A stretch of DNA of 64,000 nucleotides from Bacillota bacterium. GTDB taxonomy: Bacteria; Bacillota; Clostridia; Lachnospirales; Anaerotignaceae. The notes under the pieces were generated by a model, which saw only the letters and a program-made list of their open reading frames with translations, was not told the DNA's origin and did no database searches. Positions 7,981 through 16,856 of this stretch are shown here, piece by piece; position 1 is the stretch's first letter, and each line of letters starts with the position of its first letter. The position numbers were made by a program, and so were the translations under genes. Location of the stretch: contig JAETUG010000007.1 in NCBI GenBank assembly GCA_021768705.1, positions 35,793 through 99,792 of the forward strand, read 5' to 3'.

Positions 7981-9519
7981 ATGAAAAAGAAACTGGCGGC
8001 ATTGCTTTGCGGTGTCATGTGTGTAGGTGCATTTTCCGGCTGCTCCAGCACAGAACTGGCTTATCTGCAGATGAGCAAGGAACTGTTGGATACCGTGGAA
8101 ACCTGCAAGGTAGAAGGTACGATGCAGGCAGATGTGGACTTCGATGCCCTGCAGGGCTTTGCAAAAGATGTTGCAAAAGCAACACGTGAAGAATTCGGTG
8201 CCGATTTTGATGGAACAGGAATGCCTTCCGGCAAGAAATCTGTGACAGTAGAGTATGATATGAACATGAATCTCAATACGCTGGAATATGATATGGCTTT
8301 TGATGTGACCTGTGAAGGCCAAAAATATGACCTGGGCACCCTGTATTATAGCATGAACGATGGTGTCTATGTGACTTCCGATACCCTTTGGGGGGCATAT
8401 CAGCTGGCGGATCATTTTATGCAGGAGAAAGCAGACAGCTATTGCTTCAGCGCTGCTTTTGCAAAGGACTTGAAAGCGGTGCTGGCAGAGGATCAATACA
8501 TCGAGCTGGTTTCCGTGGATGATATGACCGGCGTAGATCTGGACGCTGCAATGCCTCAGAATGGCATGGGCGATCTGTATGATGCAGTGGTAACCTTCTA
8601 TGAGGATGTGCTGGATGGTTTTGAAACCGGTATGGTGAAGGAAATTTCCGGCGGCTATGCCATTGAGGCGAATGGGCAGGAAGTGGCAGAGCTGATGGTC
8701 AATCTGCTGGATTTTGTAGCGAAAAATCCCGATCAGGTGATCGATGCTACAGAAGCTTATATGAGCAAAGTAATGGATCAGATGCCCGCAGGCACACCGG
8801 AAGAAACGGCAGCGGCAAAAGAGGAAATGGCATCTCTGTTCGCAGAAGCGAGAGCATCCCGCAATGATTTTGTGGCGGCTGCAGAAGAGATGAGCGTTGC
8901 ACTGAAAGGCATCTTGCAAGATCAGAGCGTTTCCATGATTTTGGATAGCTTTACATACAAAGAGGAAATGAAGAAGGTCGGCAACGGCTTTGCATCTGTA
9001 GCCTCTTATGATGTGACGAACAAAGGGAAAAAGGTGCTGCACCTGACAGCGAAGTCTGCCCTGGAAAAATCTGCTGTGACAGTTACTATGCCGAAAAACG
9101 CAGTATCTATCGATGATCTGACAGTAAAACTGGAAGCACTGGAAAATAAATATAATCCCGTTACCGGCGTTACCATGCAGTGGGGCTGGGATGGCAACAG
9201 CAGCGAAGCCGATTTGATGAAAACAAGAGCGGAAGAGGCTTTCTTCGGCAGTGACTATGACTGGACAGAACTGATCGTGAAGGACGGTCGTGCATATCTG
9301 CCCCTGCGGGTGATCTGTGATGCTCTGGGCGAAACGGTCGGCTGGGAAAATGCCACAAAAACCCCTTATGTGATGCAGAATGGACAGCGGATCGACATGA
9401 AAGGTCTGCTGCAGGATGGCAGAGCCTTCGTTGGGGTAAGAGATTTTGAAAAACTGGGCTATACAGTAACCTATACATCCCATGAAGAGGGCTATAAAGA
9501 AGCGGAAATTACAAAATAA
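7981..9519 (+). CDS. Stalk-domain lipoprotein of unknown function
   Basis: 512-aa predicted lipoprotein. The ATG at 7981 follows GAGGGGG and yields MKKKLAALLCGVMCVGAFSGC, with the acceptor Cys at 21. The middle (about 25-400) is an uncharacterised, soluble, mixed alpha/beta region. Residues about 425-500 match the copper-amine-oxidase N-terminal-like 'stalk' domain found on many Clostridial surface proteins (DGRAYLPLRVICDALG, VGWENATKTPYV, GRAFVGVRDFEKLGY). Such domains usually support cell-surface interactions. The gene stands alone between two terminators. I cannot assign a ligand or enzymatic activity. Confidence 0.8.
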   Translation: MKKKLAALLCGVMCVGAFSGCSSTELAYLQMSKELLDTVETCKVEGTMQADVDFDALQGFAKDVAKATREEFGADFDGTGMPSGKKSVTVEYDMNMNLNTLEYDMAFDVTCEGQKYDLGTLYYSMNDGVYVTSDTLWGAYQLADHFMQEKADSYCFSAAFAKDLKAVLAEDQYIELVSVDDMTGVDLDAAMPQNGMGDLYDAVVTFYEDVLDGFETGMVKEISGGYAIEANGQEVAELMVNLLDFVAKNPDQVIDATEAYMSKVMDQMPAGTPEETAAAKEEMASLFAEARASRNDFVAAAEEMSVALKGILQDQSVSMILDSFTYKEEMKKVGNGFASVASYDVTNKGKKVLHLTAKSALEKSAVTVTMPKNAVSIDDLTVKLEALENKYNPVTGVTMQWGWDGNSSEADLMKTRAEEAFFGSDYDWTELIVKDGRAYLPLRVICDALGETVGWENATKTPYVMQNGQRIDMKGLLQDGRAFVGVRDFEKLGYTVTYTSHEEGYKEAEITK

Positions 9520-9527
9520 ATCATAGA

Positions 9528-9558
9528 AAAAGGAGGTCTCTGTTGGGGATCTCCTTTT
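9528..9558 (+). terminator. Terminator after the stalk-domain gene
   Basis: AAAAGGAG (9528-9535) pairs with CTCCTTTT (9551-9558), and the stem extends inward through GTCTC/GGGAT with wobbles. The T-tract is part of the stem's 3' arm. Confidence 0.7.
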
Positions 9559-9579
9559 CAATTTGTTTCCAAAGCCGCC

Positions 9580-9758
9580 GTGTTGGCATCTCCATTCAGC
9601 AAAAAATACTTTTCCGAACTGTTTGAGCCTGCGTTTCTGTGAGGAAAAGTTTATTTTTGTGAATGGAGTTTGATGCCACAGCGGCGTCCCAACTGTCATG
9701 TAGGGTGCATTTGTGAGGAAAAGTTTATTTTTGTGAATGGGGTCAGATGCCGCAGCGA
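9580..9758. repeat. Three-copy ~40-bp repeat, two direct and one inverted
   Basis: GAGGAAAAGTTTATTTTTG followed by TGAATGG and a GATGCC-CAGCG segment occurs at about 9639-9684 and again at about 9713-9758, exactly 74 bp apart. A degraded inverted copy (GGCATCTCCATTCAGC, then AAAAAATACTTTTCC) lies at about 9584-9615, so the left pair can fold into a long hairpin. The right-hand copy runs into the last codons of the PHP gene. Confidence 0.7.
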
Positions 9759-10606
9759 CAGCGCAGTCCTTGCCAAAAGGCGTAGGGAATAGCCAGATTC
9801 CCCTTGCCGCTGCCCAAATGGATAGTGGGCTTATTTTTGCCGTGAAAATCGCTGCCGCCGGAGGGAAGCAGACCCATTTCTTCCGCCAGAGCGGTGATGG
9901 CCTTCGTTTCTGCCGGGGAATAGGTGGAATACTGACATTCGATGCCGTCTAGTCCGCAGGGGATCAGTTCCCGACAAAGCTCTTTCAGCTGTTCCGGTTC
10001 CAGCCCATAAAGGGTAGGGTGGGCTAAAATGGCAGCACCGCCGGCTTCCTTGATGGTGCGGATGCAAAGCTCCGGAGAAAGAAATTCCCGTTCCACATAG
10101 CCTGGCAGCCCTGTGGAGATATAGCGGGAGAAGGCATCCTCCTTCTTTTTGATATAGCCCTTCTGCAAAAGGACATTGGCAAAATGGGCACGGGTGATGA
10201 TCTCTCCGCCTGCGTTGGCCGCTACCTCCTCCAAGGTGATATGCAGCCCGATGGAGGAAAGCTTTTCGCACATTTTCAGATTGCGGATATGGCGGCTTTG
10301 GCGGATATCCTTCATCCGTTCCCCCAAAAGGGGATGGTTGGGGTCGAAGCCCAGACCGACGATGTGGATCTCGGGGCGGTGATATCGTTCCCAAAGGGCT
10401 GCAAATTCGATGCCGGAGATGGTCTCGATACCACAGACTTTTCCTGCGGTCTGAAATTCCTCCAGCCCGTCTATGGCGTCATGGTCTGTCAGCGCAAGGG
10501 CGGAAAGACCGATTTTTTTCGCCAGTTCCACCAGCTCCGTGGGGGTGTATGTGCCGTCGGAACAGGTGCTGTGGGTATGCAGATCGATGATGGGTGGATA
10601 TTGCAT
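9743..10606 (-). CDS. PHP-domain phosphoesterase (RNase AM/TrpH-like)
   Basis: 287-aa metal-dependent phosphoesterase. It opens with the PHP motif IDLHTHSTCSDGTYTP and has LTDHDAIDG, both metal-binding, plus later His/Asp motifs (ILAHPTLYG, GGSDFHGKN). This pattern matches the YciV/TrpH group, whose characterised members hydrolyse 3',5'-nucleoside bisphosphates or degrade RNA 5' to 3'. The ATG at 10606 is preceded by AAGGAG at 10615-10620; an in-frame GTG at 10615 overlaps that site and is less likely. It is transcribed away from the TIGR04086 gene. Its last codons overlap a short repeat. Confidence 0.88.
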   Translation of the reverse strand: MQYPPIIDLHTHSTCSDGTYTPTELVELAKKIGLSALALTDHDAIDGLEEFQTAGKVCGIETISGIEFAALWERYHRPEIHIVGLGFDPNHPLLGERMKDIRQSRHIRNLKMCEKLSSIGLHITLEEVAANAGGEIITRAHFANVLLQKGYIKKKEDAFSRYISTGLPGYVEREFLSPELCIRTIKEAGGAAILAHPTLYGLEPEQLKELCRELIPCGLDGIECQYSTYSPAETKAITALAEEMGLLPSGGSDFHGKNKPTIHLGSGKGNLAIPYAFWQGLRCRCGI

Positions 10607-10766
10607 GGAGTTCACTCCTTTCTTCTATGGGTAGCATAGCATATTTTTGGCAAAAAGCCCATAAGATAAAACCAAAACGGATAGGTTTGGATGTGATCTT
10701 TTGGGAAAGGGAAAAAAAGAGAAAACGAAAAGGGAAAAAATACATAGCAGCAGGAAAACAGAGAAA

Positions 10767-11141
10767 ATGCCTGCAGCCACCAGCACAGGGATTTGTTTCC
10801 TGCGGGGCATGGGCATTGCCTTTGCCATCACCTGCATCATTTTTATCGGCTTTGGCATCCTGCTTACATATACTTCCCTTTCGGAGGAAAGCCTGCCCCT
10901 GGTCTCTCTCATTTGCACTGCCATTTCGGCGGCGGCAGCGGGCTATGACTGGGCGGCCTGCAAAAAGAAGAAGGGGCTGGTCTGGGGTGCTTTGGCTGGG
11001 GTGGTCTATGCAGTGTTGCTATATCTTGTCACCAGCCTTGCGGCAGACAGCTTTTCTCTTGCATTATCAGGCATTATGACCCTTGCCGTTGCGGCAGCAG
11101 CAGGGGCGATCGGCGGCATTTTGGGTGTAAATAGAAAATAA
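10767..11141 (+). CDS. TIGR04086-type small membrane protein
   Basis: About 124 aa with four hydrophobic segments (for example GMGIAFAITCIIFIGFGILL and LVWGALAGVVYAVLLYLVTS) and a glycine-rich final helix ending GGILGVNRK. Length, topology and position ahead of secDF agree with the Clostridial TIGR04086 membrane family, of unknown function. The start is uncertain: the ATG at 10767 has only AGGA upstream but gives the usual length. A TTG at 10701 would add 22 very basic residues without a good ribosome site. Confidence 0.65.
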   Translation: MPAATSTGICFLRGMGIAFAITCIIFIGFGILLTYTSLSEESLPLVSLICTAISAAAAGYDWAACKKKKGLVWGALAGVVYAVLLYLVTSLAADSFSLALSGIMTLAVAAAAGAIGGILGVNRK

Positions 11142-11143
11142 AC

Positions 11144-11171
11144 TTGCAAATCCTGTTTTTTGTGCTAAAAT
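11144..11171 (+). promoter_or_regulatory. Sigma-A promoter of secDF
   Basis: TTGCAA (11144-11149), 16 bp, TAAAAT (11166-11171). The predicted transcript would begin near 11178 and meet a hairpin at 11194 before reaching secD. Confidence 0.55.
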
Positions 11172-11193
11172 ATTTTTCGTGATAAAACGGAAT

Positions 11194-11243
11194 AAAGGGG
11201 TATGGATCCTTCCGGACATTGGGGAAAGATTCACCCCTTTTTT
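11194..11243 (+). terminator. Leader terminator between the promoter and secD
   Basis: AAAGGGGT (11194-11201) pairs with ACCCCTTT (11233-11240), followed by T. It lies downstream of the secDF promoter rather than after a gene, so it is a candidate attenuator. It encloses a 15-codon ORF. Confidence 0.6.
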
Positions 11244-11249
11244 GTGTGA
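11202..11249 (+). CDS. Possible 15-codon leader peptide before secD
   Basis: ATG at 11202 directly after AAAGGGG, encoding MDPSGHWGKIHPFFV and stopping at TGA 11247-11249. The frame spans the leader hairpin, so ribosomes on it would prevent the stem from forming. It may be a chance ORF; the only support is its position and a purine-rich tract at a very short distance. Confidence 0.2.
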   Translation: MDPSGHWGKIHPFFV

Positions 11250-11283
11250 AAAAAGCTTTTAGGGCAAAAAAGGAGGAGAAGGA

Positions 11284-12522
11284 ATGAAAGTAAGAGGCAG
11301 AATGATGCTTTTGGTCACGTTGATCGTGGCAGTGCTGCTGAGCATGCTTTCCTATAAAGGCATTGGGGCAGAAAAAGCATTGAGCGTCAATCGGATCGAA
11401 CAGGGGCTTGATTTGAGCGGCGGTGTAGATATCGTATATGAAGCGGATCAGCCCACGGTAACAGATGCAGAAATGAAAGCAGCCATTTCCCTTTTGCAGG
11501 GCAGACTGGACTGGAGCGGCTGGACAGAAGCAGAGGTTGCCCGGGAAGGGGACAAGCGTATCCGTGTACAGATTCCCGGTGTGGCAGATGCGGAAGAAGC
11601 CATCCAGGAGATCGGTCAGACGGCGCAGCTTTCTTTTGTGGATGAAGCAGGAAATGTGTTGCTGACAGGGGATATGGTGAAGGATGCCTATAAGCAGGTA
11701 GGGGCTACAGACCCCAATGGTCCTTCTCTGCCCTATGTTGCCCTGGAATTCAACGAAGAAGGGAAACAACGCTTTGCAGAAGCAACACAGAATAATATTG
11801 GCAAAGTGATCTATATCGTAATGGATGATGAAGTCATCAGCGCACCTGTGGTGCAGACTGCCATCACCGATGGACATGCCATGATCACAGGGCAGTTCGG
11901 CGGGGAAGAGGCAGAAGAACTGGCTTCCTTGATCCGTGCAGGCTCTCTGCCCTTCAATCTGAATGTCATCCAGATGAAAAACGTTGGTGCCAGATTGGGT
12001 GCCGATGCCCTCTCTACCGGTATCAAAGCAGGTATCGTGGGGATCATTCTGGTGCTTGTCTATATGCTGATCAGCTATAAGCTGCTGGGCTTTGCTGCCG
12101 ACTGGGCACTGGTCATCTATATTGGTCTGGAATTGGTAGCCTTGAGCCTTTTCCATGTGACGCTGACTTTGCCCGGTATCGCAGGTATCATCCTTTCCGT
12201 TGGTATGGCGGTAGATGCCAATATCGTTATTTTTGAACGTGTCAAGGAAGAGCTGGTGATGGGCAAGAGCCTGCGGGCAGCTATTAAAAACGGCTTCCAG
12301 AGAGCAACTTCTGCCATCATCGATGGTAACGTGACAACGCTGATCGCAGCGGCGGTGCTGTTCTTCCTGGGCAGCGGTACGGTCAAGGGCTTTGCCACCA
12401 CATTGATGATCGGTATCATCGTTTCTATGTTTACAGCATTGGTTATTACTCGTATTATCGTAAAAGGGTTGATGTACGCAGGTGTGCATAATCCCAAATA
12501 TTACGGCTTGAGATTGAAATAA
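11284..12522 (+). CDS. secD: Protein translocase subunit SecD
   Basis: 412-aa RND-type membrane protein that, with SecF, uses ion flux to complete protein export through SecYEG. One N-terminal helix (about 5-22) precedes the motif GLDLSGGVDIVYEA and a shortened extracytoplasmic domain. Five C-terminal helices (about 240-400) include GMAVDANIVIFERVKEE, the conserved charged helix. AAGGAGGAGA lies just before the ATG at 11284. It is co-transcribed with secF, 12 bp downstream. No yajC is present in the window. The leader carries a hairpin that could control expression. Confidence 0.96.
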   Translation: MKVRGRMMLLVTLIVAVLLSMLSYKGIGAEKALSVNRIEQGLDLSGGVDIVYEADQPTVTDAEMKAAISLLQGRLDWSGWTEAEVAREGDKRIRVQIPGVADAEEAIQEIGQTAQLSFVDEAGNVLLTGDMVKDAYKQVGATDPNGPSLPYVALEFNEEGKQRFAEATQNNIGKVIYIVMDDEVISAPVVQTAITDGHAMITGQFGGEEAEELASLIRAGSLPFNLNVIQMKNVGARLGADALSTGIKAGIVGIILVLVYMLISYKLLGFAADWALVIYIGLELVALSLFHVTLTLPGIAGIILSVGMAVDANIVIFERVKEELVMGKSLRAAIKNGFQRATSAIIDGNVTTLIAAAVLFFLGSGTVKGFATTLMIGIIVSMFTALVITRIIVKGLMYAGVHNPKYYGLRLK

Positions 12523-12534
12523 GGGGGTGGGGAA

Positions 12535-13422
12535 ATGAAGATTATTGAAAACAGAAAGAAATTTTTTATCCTTTCCCTGCTCATCATTTGCATTGGCTTT
12601 GGCGCAATGTTCGTCAATGCCAGAGCAGGCAAAGGCGCACTGAATTGGGATGTGGAATTTACAGGCGGTACTTCCATGGAGATCGATTTGGGCGGCGAAT
12701 ATGATGGGGCAGAACTGGAATCCATTATCAGTGAAGCCACAGGTCAGTCCAGTCCCCAGATCCAGCAGATCATGGGAACCAATGGGGTTGCCATCAAGCT
12801 TCAGTCCATCGATAGCCCTACCCGTGTGGCACTGGTAGAAGCAGTACAGGCAGTATATCCTGATGCGGAGCTGAAAGAAGCCAATGATATCAGCGGTACT
12901 GTCAGCGGCGAAATGCAGCAGGCAGCCATGAAAGCGACTTTGATCGCCGGTGTGGCAATGCTGATTTATATTTCTATCCGCTTCCATGATTTCCGTGCAG
13001 GCGGCAGTGCCATTGTGGCGCTGATCCACGATGTTTTGGTGGCTTTGGCGGCTTATGCGCTGTTCCGTATTCCTGTCAACAATACTTTTATTGCTGTGTT
13101 GCTGACGATCCTGGGGTATTCTGTCAATTCTACCATCGTTATTTTCGACCGTATCCGTGAAAATAAAGATAATTTCAGACCGAACCAGATGGCAGAGCGT
13201 ATCAACAAGAGCATCAGCCAGACATTGGCTCGTTCCATCAATACTTCCCTGACGACATTGTTTACCGTTGGTGCCATTTATGTACTGGGCGTGCCTTCTA
13301 TCAAGGAATTTGCACTGCCTATGATGGTAGGTATCATTGCCGGGGCATATTCTTCCATTTGTATTTCCGGTTCTATTTGGTATACGTTCCTGCCAAAGGC
13401 AGAAAAAGGATCAAATAAATAA
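12535..13422 (+). CDS. secF: Protein translocase subunit SecF
   Basis: 295-aa partner of SecD. The N-terminal helix (about 10-27) is followed by the SecF hallmark DVEFTGGTSMEID. Five helices lie in the C-terminal half, with GYSVNSTIVIFDRIREN as the conserved transmembrane motif. The start at 12535 follows GGGGGTGGGG, 12 bp after secD ends, so the two are cotranslated. It is full length and ends at a strong terminator. Confidence 0.96.
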   Translation: MKIIENRKKFFILSLLIICIGFGAMFVNARAGKGALNWDVEFTGGTSMEIDLGGEYDGAELESIISEATGQSSPQIQQIMGTNGVAIKLQSIDSPTRVALVEAVQAVYPDAELKEANDISGTVSGEMQQAAMKATLIAGVAMLIYISIRFHDFRAGGSAIVALIHDVLVALAAYALFRIPVNNTFIAVLLTILGYSVNSTIVIFDRIRENKDNFRPNQMAERINKSISQTLARSINTSLTTLFTVGAIYVLGVPSIKEFALPMMVGIIAGAYSSICISGSIWYTFLPKAEKGSNK

Positions 13423-13432
13423 AGATTGGATG

Positions 13433-13461
13433 AAAGCATTGGAGCACTCCAATGCTTTTTT
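13433..13461 (+). terminator. Terminator of secDF
   Basis: AAAGCATTGGAG (13433-13444) pairs with CTCCAATGCTTT (13447-13458), followed by T. Confidence 0.9.
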
Positions 13462-13523
13462 CTTTCGAAAAACAGATTTTTGTGGTATGCTCTAAGATAG
13501 TATGAAAAAAAGGAGGAACCCCC

Positions 13524-15299
13524 ATGAAACGCTGGCTTTTGAAACGAACGAAAGTGAATACGGCAGAAATGGCGAAGGAGTTGGGGATTCGTCAGGCTAC
13601 AGCCGCTGTTCTTGCCAATAGGGAATTATATTCCCGCAAGGAGGCACGGGAGTTCCTTTTTGGCGGAGAGGAGGCTTTTGGGGATCCTGCCCGGATGAAA
13701 GACCTGCAGAAAGGCATTTATCTCATTGCAGATGCCATTCAAAAAGGAAAGAAGATCGCCATTTACGGGGATTATGATGTGGATGGTGTGATGAGCACCT
13801 CTATCCTCTATCAGACCATCACCCGCTGCGGCGGCAAGGCGGTGTTCTATCTGCCCCATCGCCAGAAGGAGGGCTATGGTCTGAACCTGAAAGCGGTGGA
13901 AAGCCTTTCGGCGGAACAGGTGGAAGTGCTGTTTACCTGCGATAACGGCATTGCCGCCCTGCAGGAGATCGCTTTGGCGAAGGAAAAGGGGATGACTGTC
14001 GTTGTTCTCGATCACCATGAACCGGGTTTTACGGGCATTGATGCAGAACGCAGAGATATCCTGCCCAAAGCCGATGCCATCATCGACCCAAAGCAGAGAG
14101 ACTGCGGCTATCCCTTCAAGCAGATGTGTGCCGGTGGGCTTGCCTATAAATTTGCCTGCCTGCTGCTGCAGGAATTTTGTATACAGGATGAAAAACTGGA
14201 AAAGCAACTGGTTTCCTTTGGAGCCATTGCTACCGTCTGCGATATCGTGGATCTGCTGGGGGAAAACCGTGCGATCGTAAGAAAAGGTCTGCCGGAGATA
14301 CAGAAAACAGAAAATATCGGTCTGCGTGTCCTCATAGAAGAAGCGGGCCTTTCCGATAAGATCATTACTGATTATCATATTGGTTTTATCCTTGGCCCCT
14401 GCATCAACGCTACCGGACGGCTGGAAAGCGGCAGACAGGCGGTGGAGCTGTTCTGCACAGAAGAAGAAAAAGAAGCCAGAAGGCTGGCGAAGCATCTGGT
14501 GCAGCTGAATGAAGAACGGAAACAGCTGACAGAGGAAGCGGCGGAACGGGCAGATATTGCCCTGCAGAAGAGCGGCACCTTGCAGGATAAGGTTTTCGTG
14601 TTATATGATCCGGAGATACATGAAAGCATTGCAGGCATCGTGGCAGGTCGTATCAAGGATAAATATTATCATCCCACGATCCTCATCACAGGCAGCGAAG
14701 AGGGGGCCAAAGGCTCCGGCAGAAGCATTGAAGGGTATCACCTTTTCGAGGCTCTTTTTGCCAACAGAGACCTTTTCACCCGCTTTGGCGGTCATGCCAT
14801 GGCGGCAGGGCTGTCTCTGCCTGTGGAAAATATCGATGTGCTGCGAAAGCGGCTGAATGACAGCTGCCAGCTGACAGAACAGCAGATGATCCCTGTCCTG
14901 CGGATTGAAAAATCCCTTTCCTTTGCGGAGATCGATTTGGGCTTGGCAAAGGAATTGAAGGCACTGGCACCCTTTGGCAAGGGCAATCCTTCCCCTTTGT
15001 TCGGCTCCAAGGGCATCCATGTGGATAGGCTGGATCTGATTGGGAAGCATAAGGATATCCTGCGGCTGACCCTTTCGGAACCGAAAAGCGGCATTCGCCT
15101 TTCTGCAGTCTCCTTTGATGGATATGGGCAGCTGAAGGAATTGTTGGAGAAATTGTATCCCAATGAGGATTGTGATAAAATAATAAAAAATGGGCAGCTG
15201 CCGAAGTTGCTGGATATCATTTATAGTGTGGATATCAACACTTATAACGGCAGAAGCAGCGTCCAGTTGATGATAAAAGATTTTCGATTTGCAGAATAA
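13524..15299 (+). CDS. recJ: Single-stranded-DNA exonuclease RecJ
   Basis: 591-aa 5'-3' single-strand DNA exonuclease of the DHH family, used in recombination and base-excision repair. The metal-binding motif YGDYDVDGVMSTS lies at about 80-92, DHHEPG at about 160, and the DHHA1 signature GSGRSIEGYHLFEAL with GGHAMAAGLSL near 390-435. The length fits the shorter Firmicute forms. AAAGGAGGA precedes the ATG at 13524. It is followed after 12 bp by apt, so the two are probably one transcript, an arrangement common in Firmicutes. Confidence 0.95.
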   Translation: MKRWLLKRTKVNTAEMAKELGIRQATAAVLANRELYSRKEAREFLFGGEEAFGDPARMKDLQKGIYLIADAIQKGKKIAIYGDYDVDGVMSTSILYQTITRCGGKAVFYLPHRQKEGYGLNLKAVESLSAEQVEVLFTCDNGIAALQEIALAKEKGMTVVVLDHHEPGFTGIDAERRDILPKADAIIDPKQRDCGYPFKQMCAGGLAYKFACLLLQEFCIQDEKLEKQLVSFGAIATVCDIVDLLGENRAIVRKGLPEIQKTENIGLRVLIEEAGLSDKIITDYHIGFILGPCINATGRLESGRQAVELFCTEEEKEARRLAKHLVQLNEERKQLTEEAAERADIALQKSGTLQDKVFVLYDPEIHESIAGIVAGRIKDKYYHPTILITGSEEGAKGSGRSIEGYHLFEALFANRDLFTRFGGHAMAAGLSLPVENIDVLRKRLNDSCQLTEQQMIPVLRIEKSLSFAEIDLGLAKELKALAPFGKGNPSPLFGSKGIHVDRLDLIGKHKDILRLTLSEPKSGIRLSAVSFDGYGQLKELLEKLYPNEDCDKIIKNGQLPKLLDIIYSVDINTYNGRSSVQLMIKDFRFAE

Positions 15300-15311
15300 G
15301 GAGGATACATA

Positions 15312-15824
15312 ATGGATTTCAAGGATAAAATAAGATCGATCGAGAATTACCCCCAGGAAGGCGTGATCTTTCGTGATATCACAACACTGCTGAAGGATGC
15401 GGAAGGCATGAAGGCCGCCATCGACGAAATGACAGCAAGGCTGGACGGTGTGGAATTTGATATGGTTCTGGGGCCTGAATCCAGAGGCTTCATTTTTGGC
15501 ATGCCTGTGGCCTATAATCTGGGCAAGGGCTTTGTGCCTGTCCGCAAAAAAGGCAAGCTGCCTGCGGCAGTCATCAGCAAGGAATATGCCCTGGAATATG
15601 GCACAGCCACCATCGAAATGCATAAGGATGCCCTTCAGCCCGGGCAGAAGGTAGTCATCGTGGACGACCTGATGGCAACAGGCGGCACAGCAAAGGCCAT
15701 CATCGAAATGGTAGAAGAAATGGGCGCAGAAGTGGCGGCTTTGTTGTTTCTGATCGAGCTGGATTTCCTGGAAGGCAGAAAGGTTCTGCCCGGCTATCGG
15801 ATTGAATCCGTGATCCATTACTAA
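15312..15824 (+). CDS. apt: Adenine phosphoribosyltransferase
   Basis: Purine salvage enzyme converting adenine and PRPP to AMP. 170 aa, the typical length. The PRPP-binding loop VVIVDDLMATGGTAKA lies at about 115-130, with the Apt-specific stretches FRDITTLLKD and GPESRGFIFG. The ATG at 15312 is preceded by AAGGAGG. It sits 12 bp behind recJ and is probably co-transcribed; a weak hairpin (GGGA/TCCC, about 15835-15850, then T-rich) follows. Confidence 0.96.
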   Translation: MDFKDKIRSIENYPQEGVIFRDITTLLKDAEGMKAAIDEMTARLDGVEFDMVLGPESRGFIFGMPVAYNLGKGFVPVRKKGKLPAAVISKEYALEYGTATIEMHKDALQPGQKVVIVDDLMATGGTAKAIIEMVEEMGAEVAALLFLIELDFLEGRKVLPGYRIESVIHY

Positions 15825-15879
15825 AAAACAGAAACGGGAACGTTTGCTCCCGATATCTTTTTGGAAAAAGGAGTCTCGT

Positions 15880-16818
15880 ATGTACGGACAGTTTTTTATG
15901 CTCTTCGGGCTCATCCTCGTGGGGTATTACTGCAATAAAAAGGGATATCTGACTTCCCAGACCAATAAAAATATGGGCAGCATGGTCATGCATGTGACGA
16001 TTCCTGCCATGCTCATTACCACCATATCCAGTATCGAGATCACCGATCAGGTTTTGAAGGGATTCTTCCTTTCTGCGGCAGGACAGGCGGCTATGATGAT
16101 CGGGTTTGGTTTTCTGATGCGGTTTTATGGGAAATGGCGGAAGATGGAACATGCCCTGCTTCCTATGCTGGACTTGACAGCAGGCTCTTTGAACACAGGC
16201 TTTATCGGTCTGCCCGTTACTATGATCTTCTTTGGGGAAGCAGGCATTGTTTATATGTCTGCAGGTGTTTTGGCATTGAATCTGTATCTTTGGAGCTATG
16301 GGGTATATATCATTTCCGGCAAAAAAGAGACGAATCCCATCGTTATGGGCAAAACCTTTCTGAAAGGGGCCATCAATCCCAACTGTATCGCCATTTTGCT
16401 TGGCTTGGCACTGGCCATGACCCGTGTCATCCAGTTTGTGCCTGAAATGGTGATCGGTCTGCTGACAAAGGTGGGGGATCTGTCTACGCCCTTGTCCCTG
16501 ATCTATATTGGCGCATTGGCAGGCAGCAGCGGCATCGTTCAGCTCTTTCAGGAAAAGCTGGCGTTGGAGATCAGCTTGGTGAAGATGATCCTGATGCCTG
16601 CGCTGGCAATTTTGTTCATGTTTTTCGTGTCTGCCAGCAGCTTGGCGAAGTCTGTTTTCCTGCTGTCCATCTGTATGCCCTCGGCGGTGGTGGTTCCCAT
16701 GATGGTAGGGCAATATGGTTATGGGGAAAAATTATCTTCCAATATCGTTCTCTGGACGACTTTTATTTCCATGCTGACCATTCCCCTGAGTGTGGGGCTG
16801 TCCCATCTGCTCTATTGA
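15880..16818 (+). CDS. AEC (auxin efflux carrier) family permease
   Basis: 312-aa membrane protein with about ten hydrophobic segments in two halves, typical of the AEC/BART family that includes malate and other organic-acid carriers. It begins MYGQFFMLFGLILVGYYCNK and keeps the family's first-helix Gly and a central motif TGFIGLPVTMIFFG. The ATG at 15880 follows AAAAAGGAG; an in-frame start at 15844 lacks a ribosome site. The substrate cannot be inferred. Its 3' end is close to the rplS promoter. Confidence 0.87.
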   Translation: MYGQFFMLFGLILVGYYCNKKGYLTSQTNKNMGSMVMHVTIPAMLITTISSIEITDQVLKGFFLSAAGQAAMMIGFGFLMRFYGKWRKMEHALLPMLDLTAGSLNTGFIGLPVTMIFFGEAGIVYMSAGVLALNLYLWSYGVYIISGKKETNPIVMGKTFLKGAINPNCIAILLGLALAMTRVIQFVPEMVIGLLTKVGDLSTPLSLIYIGALAGSSGIVQLFQEKLALEISLVKMILMPALAILFMFFVSASSLAKSVFLLSICMPSAVVVPMMVGQYGYGEKLSSNIVLWTTFISMLTIPLSVGLSHLLY

Positions 16819-16856
16819 AAAAAGCCGAGAAACCTTGAAAAATCGGAAAAAAGTGC

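Noticed and set aside
7900..9699. 599-codon open frame antisense to the stalk-domain lipoprotein
   Set aside because: No ribosome site and Cys/His/Phe-rich composition typical of the complement of biased coding DNA. The + strand gene has a lipobox and a known domain.
11074..13029. 651-codon open frame antisense to secD/secF
   Set aside because: Composition is an artefact of the opposite strand's codon use. SecD and SecF are unambiguous.
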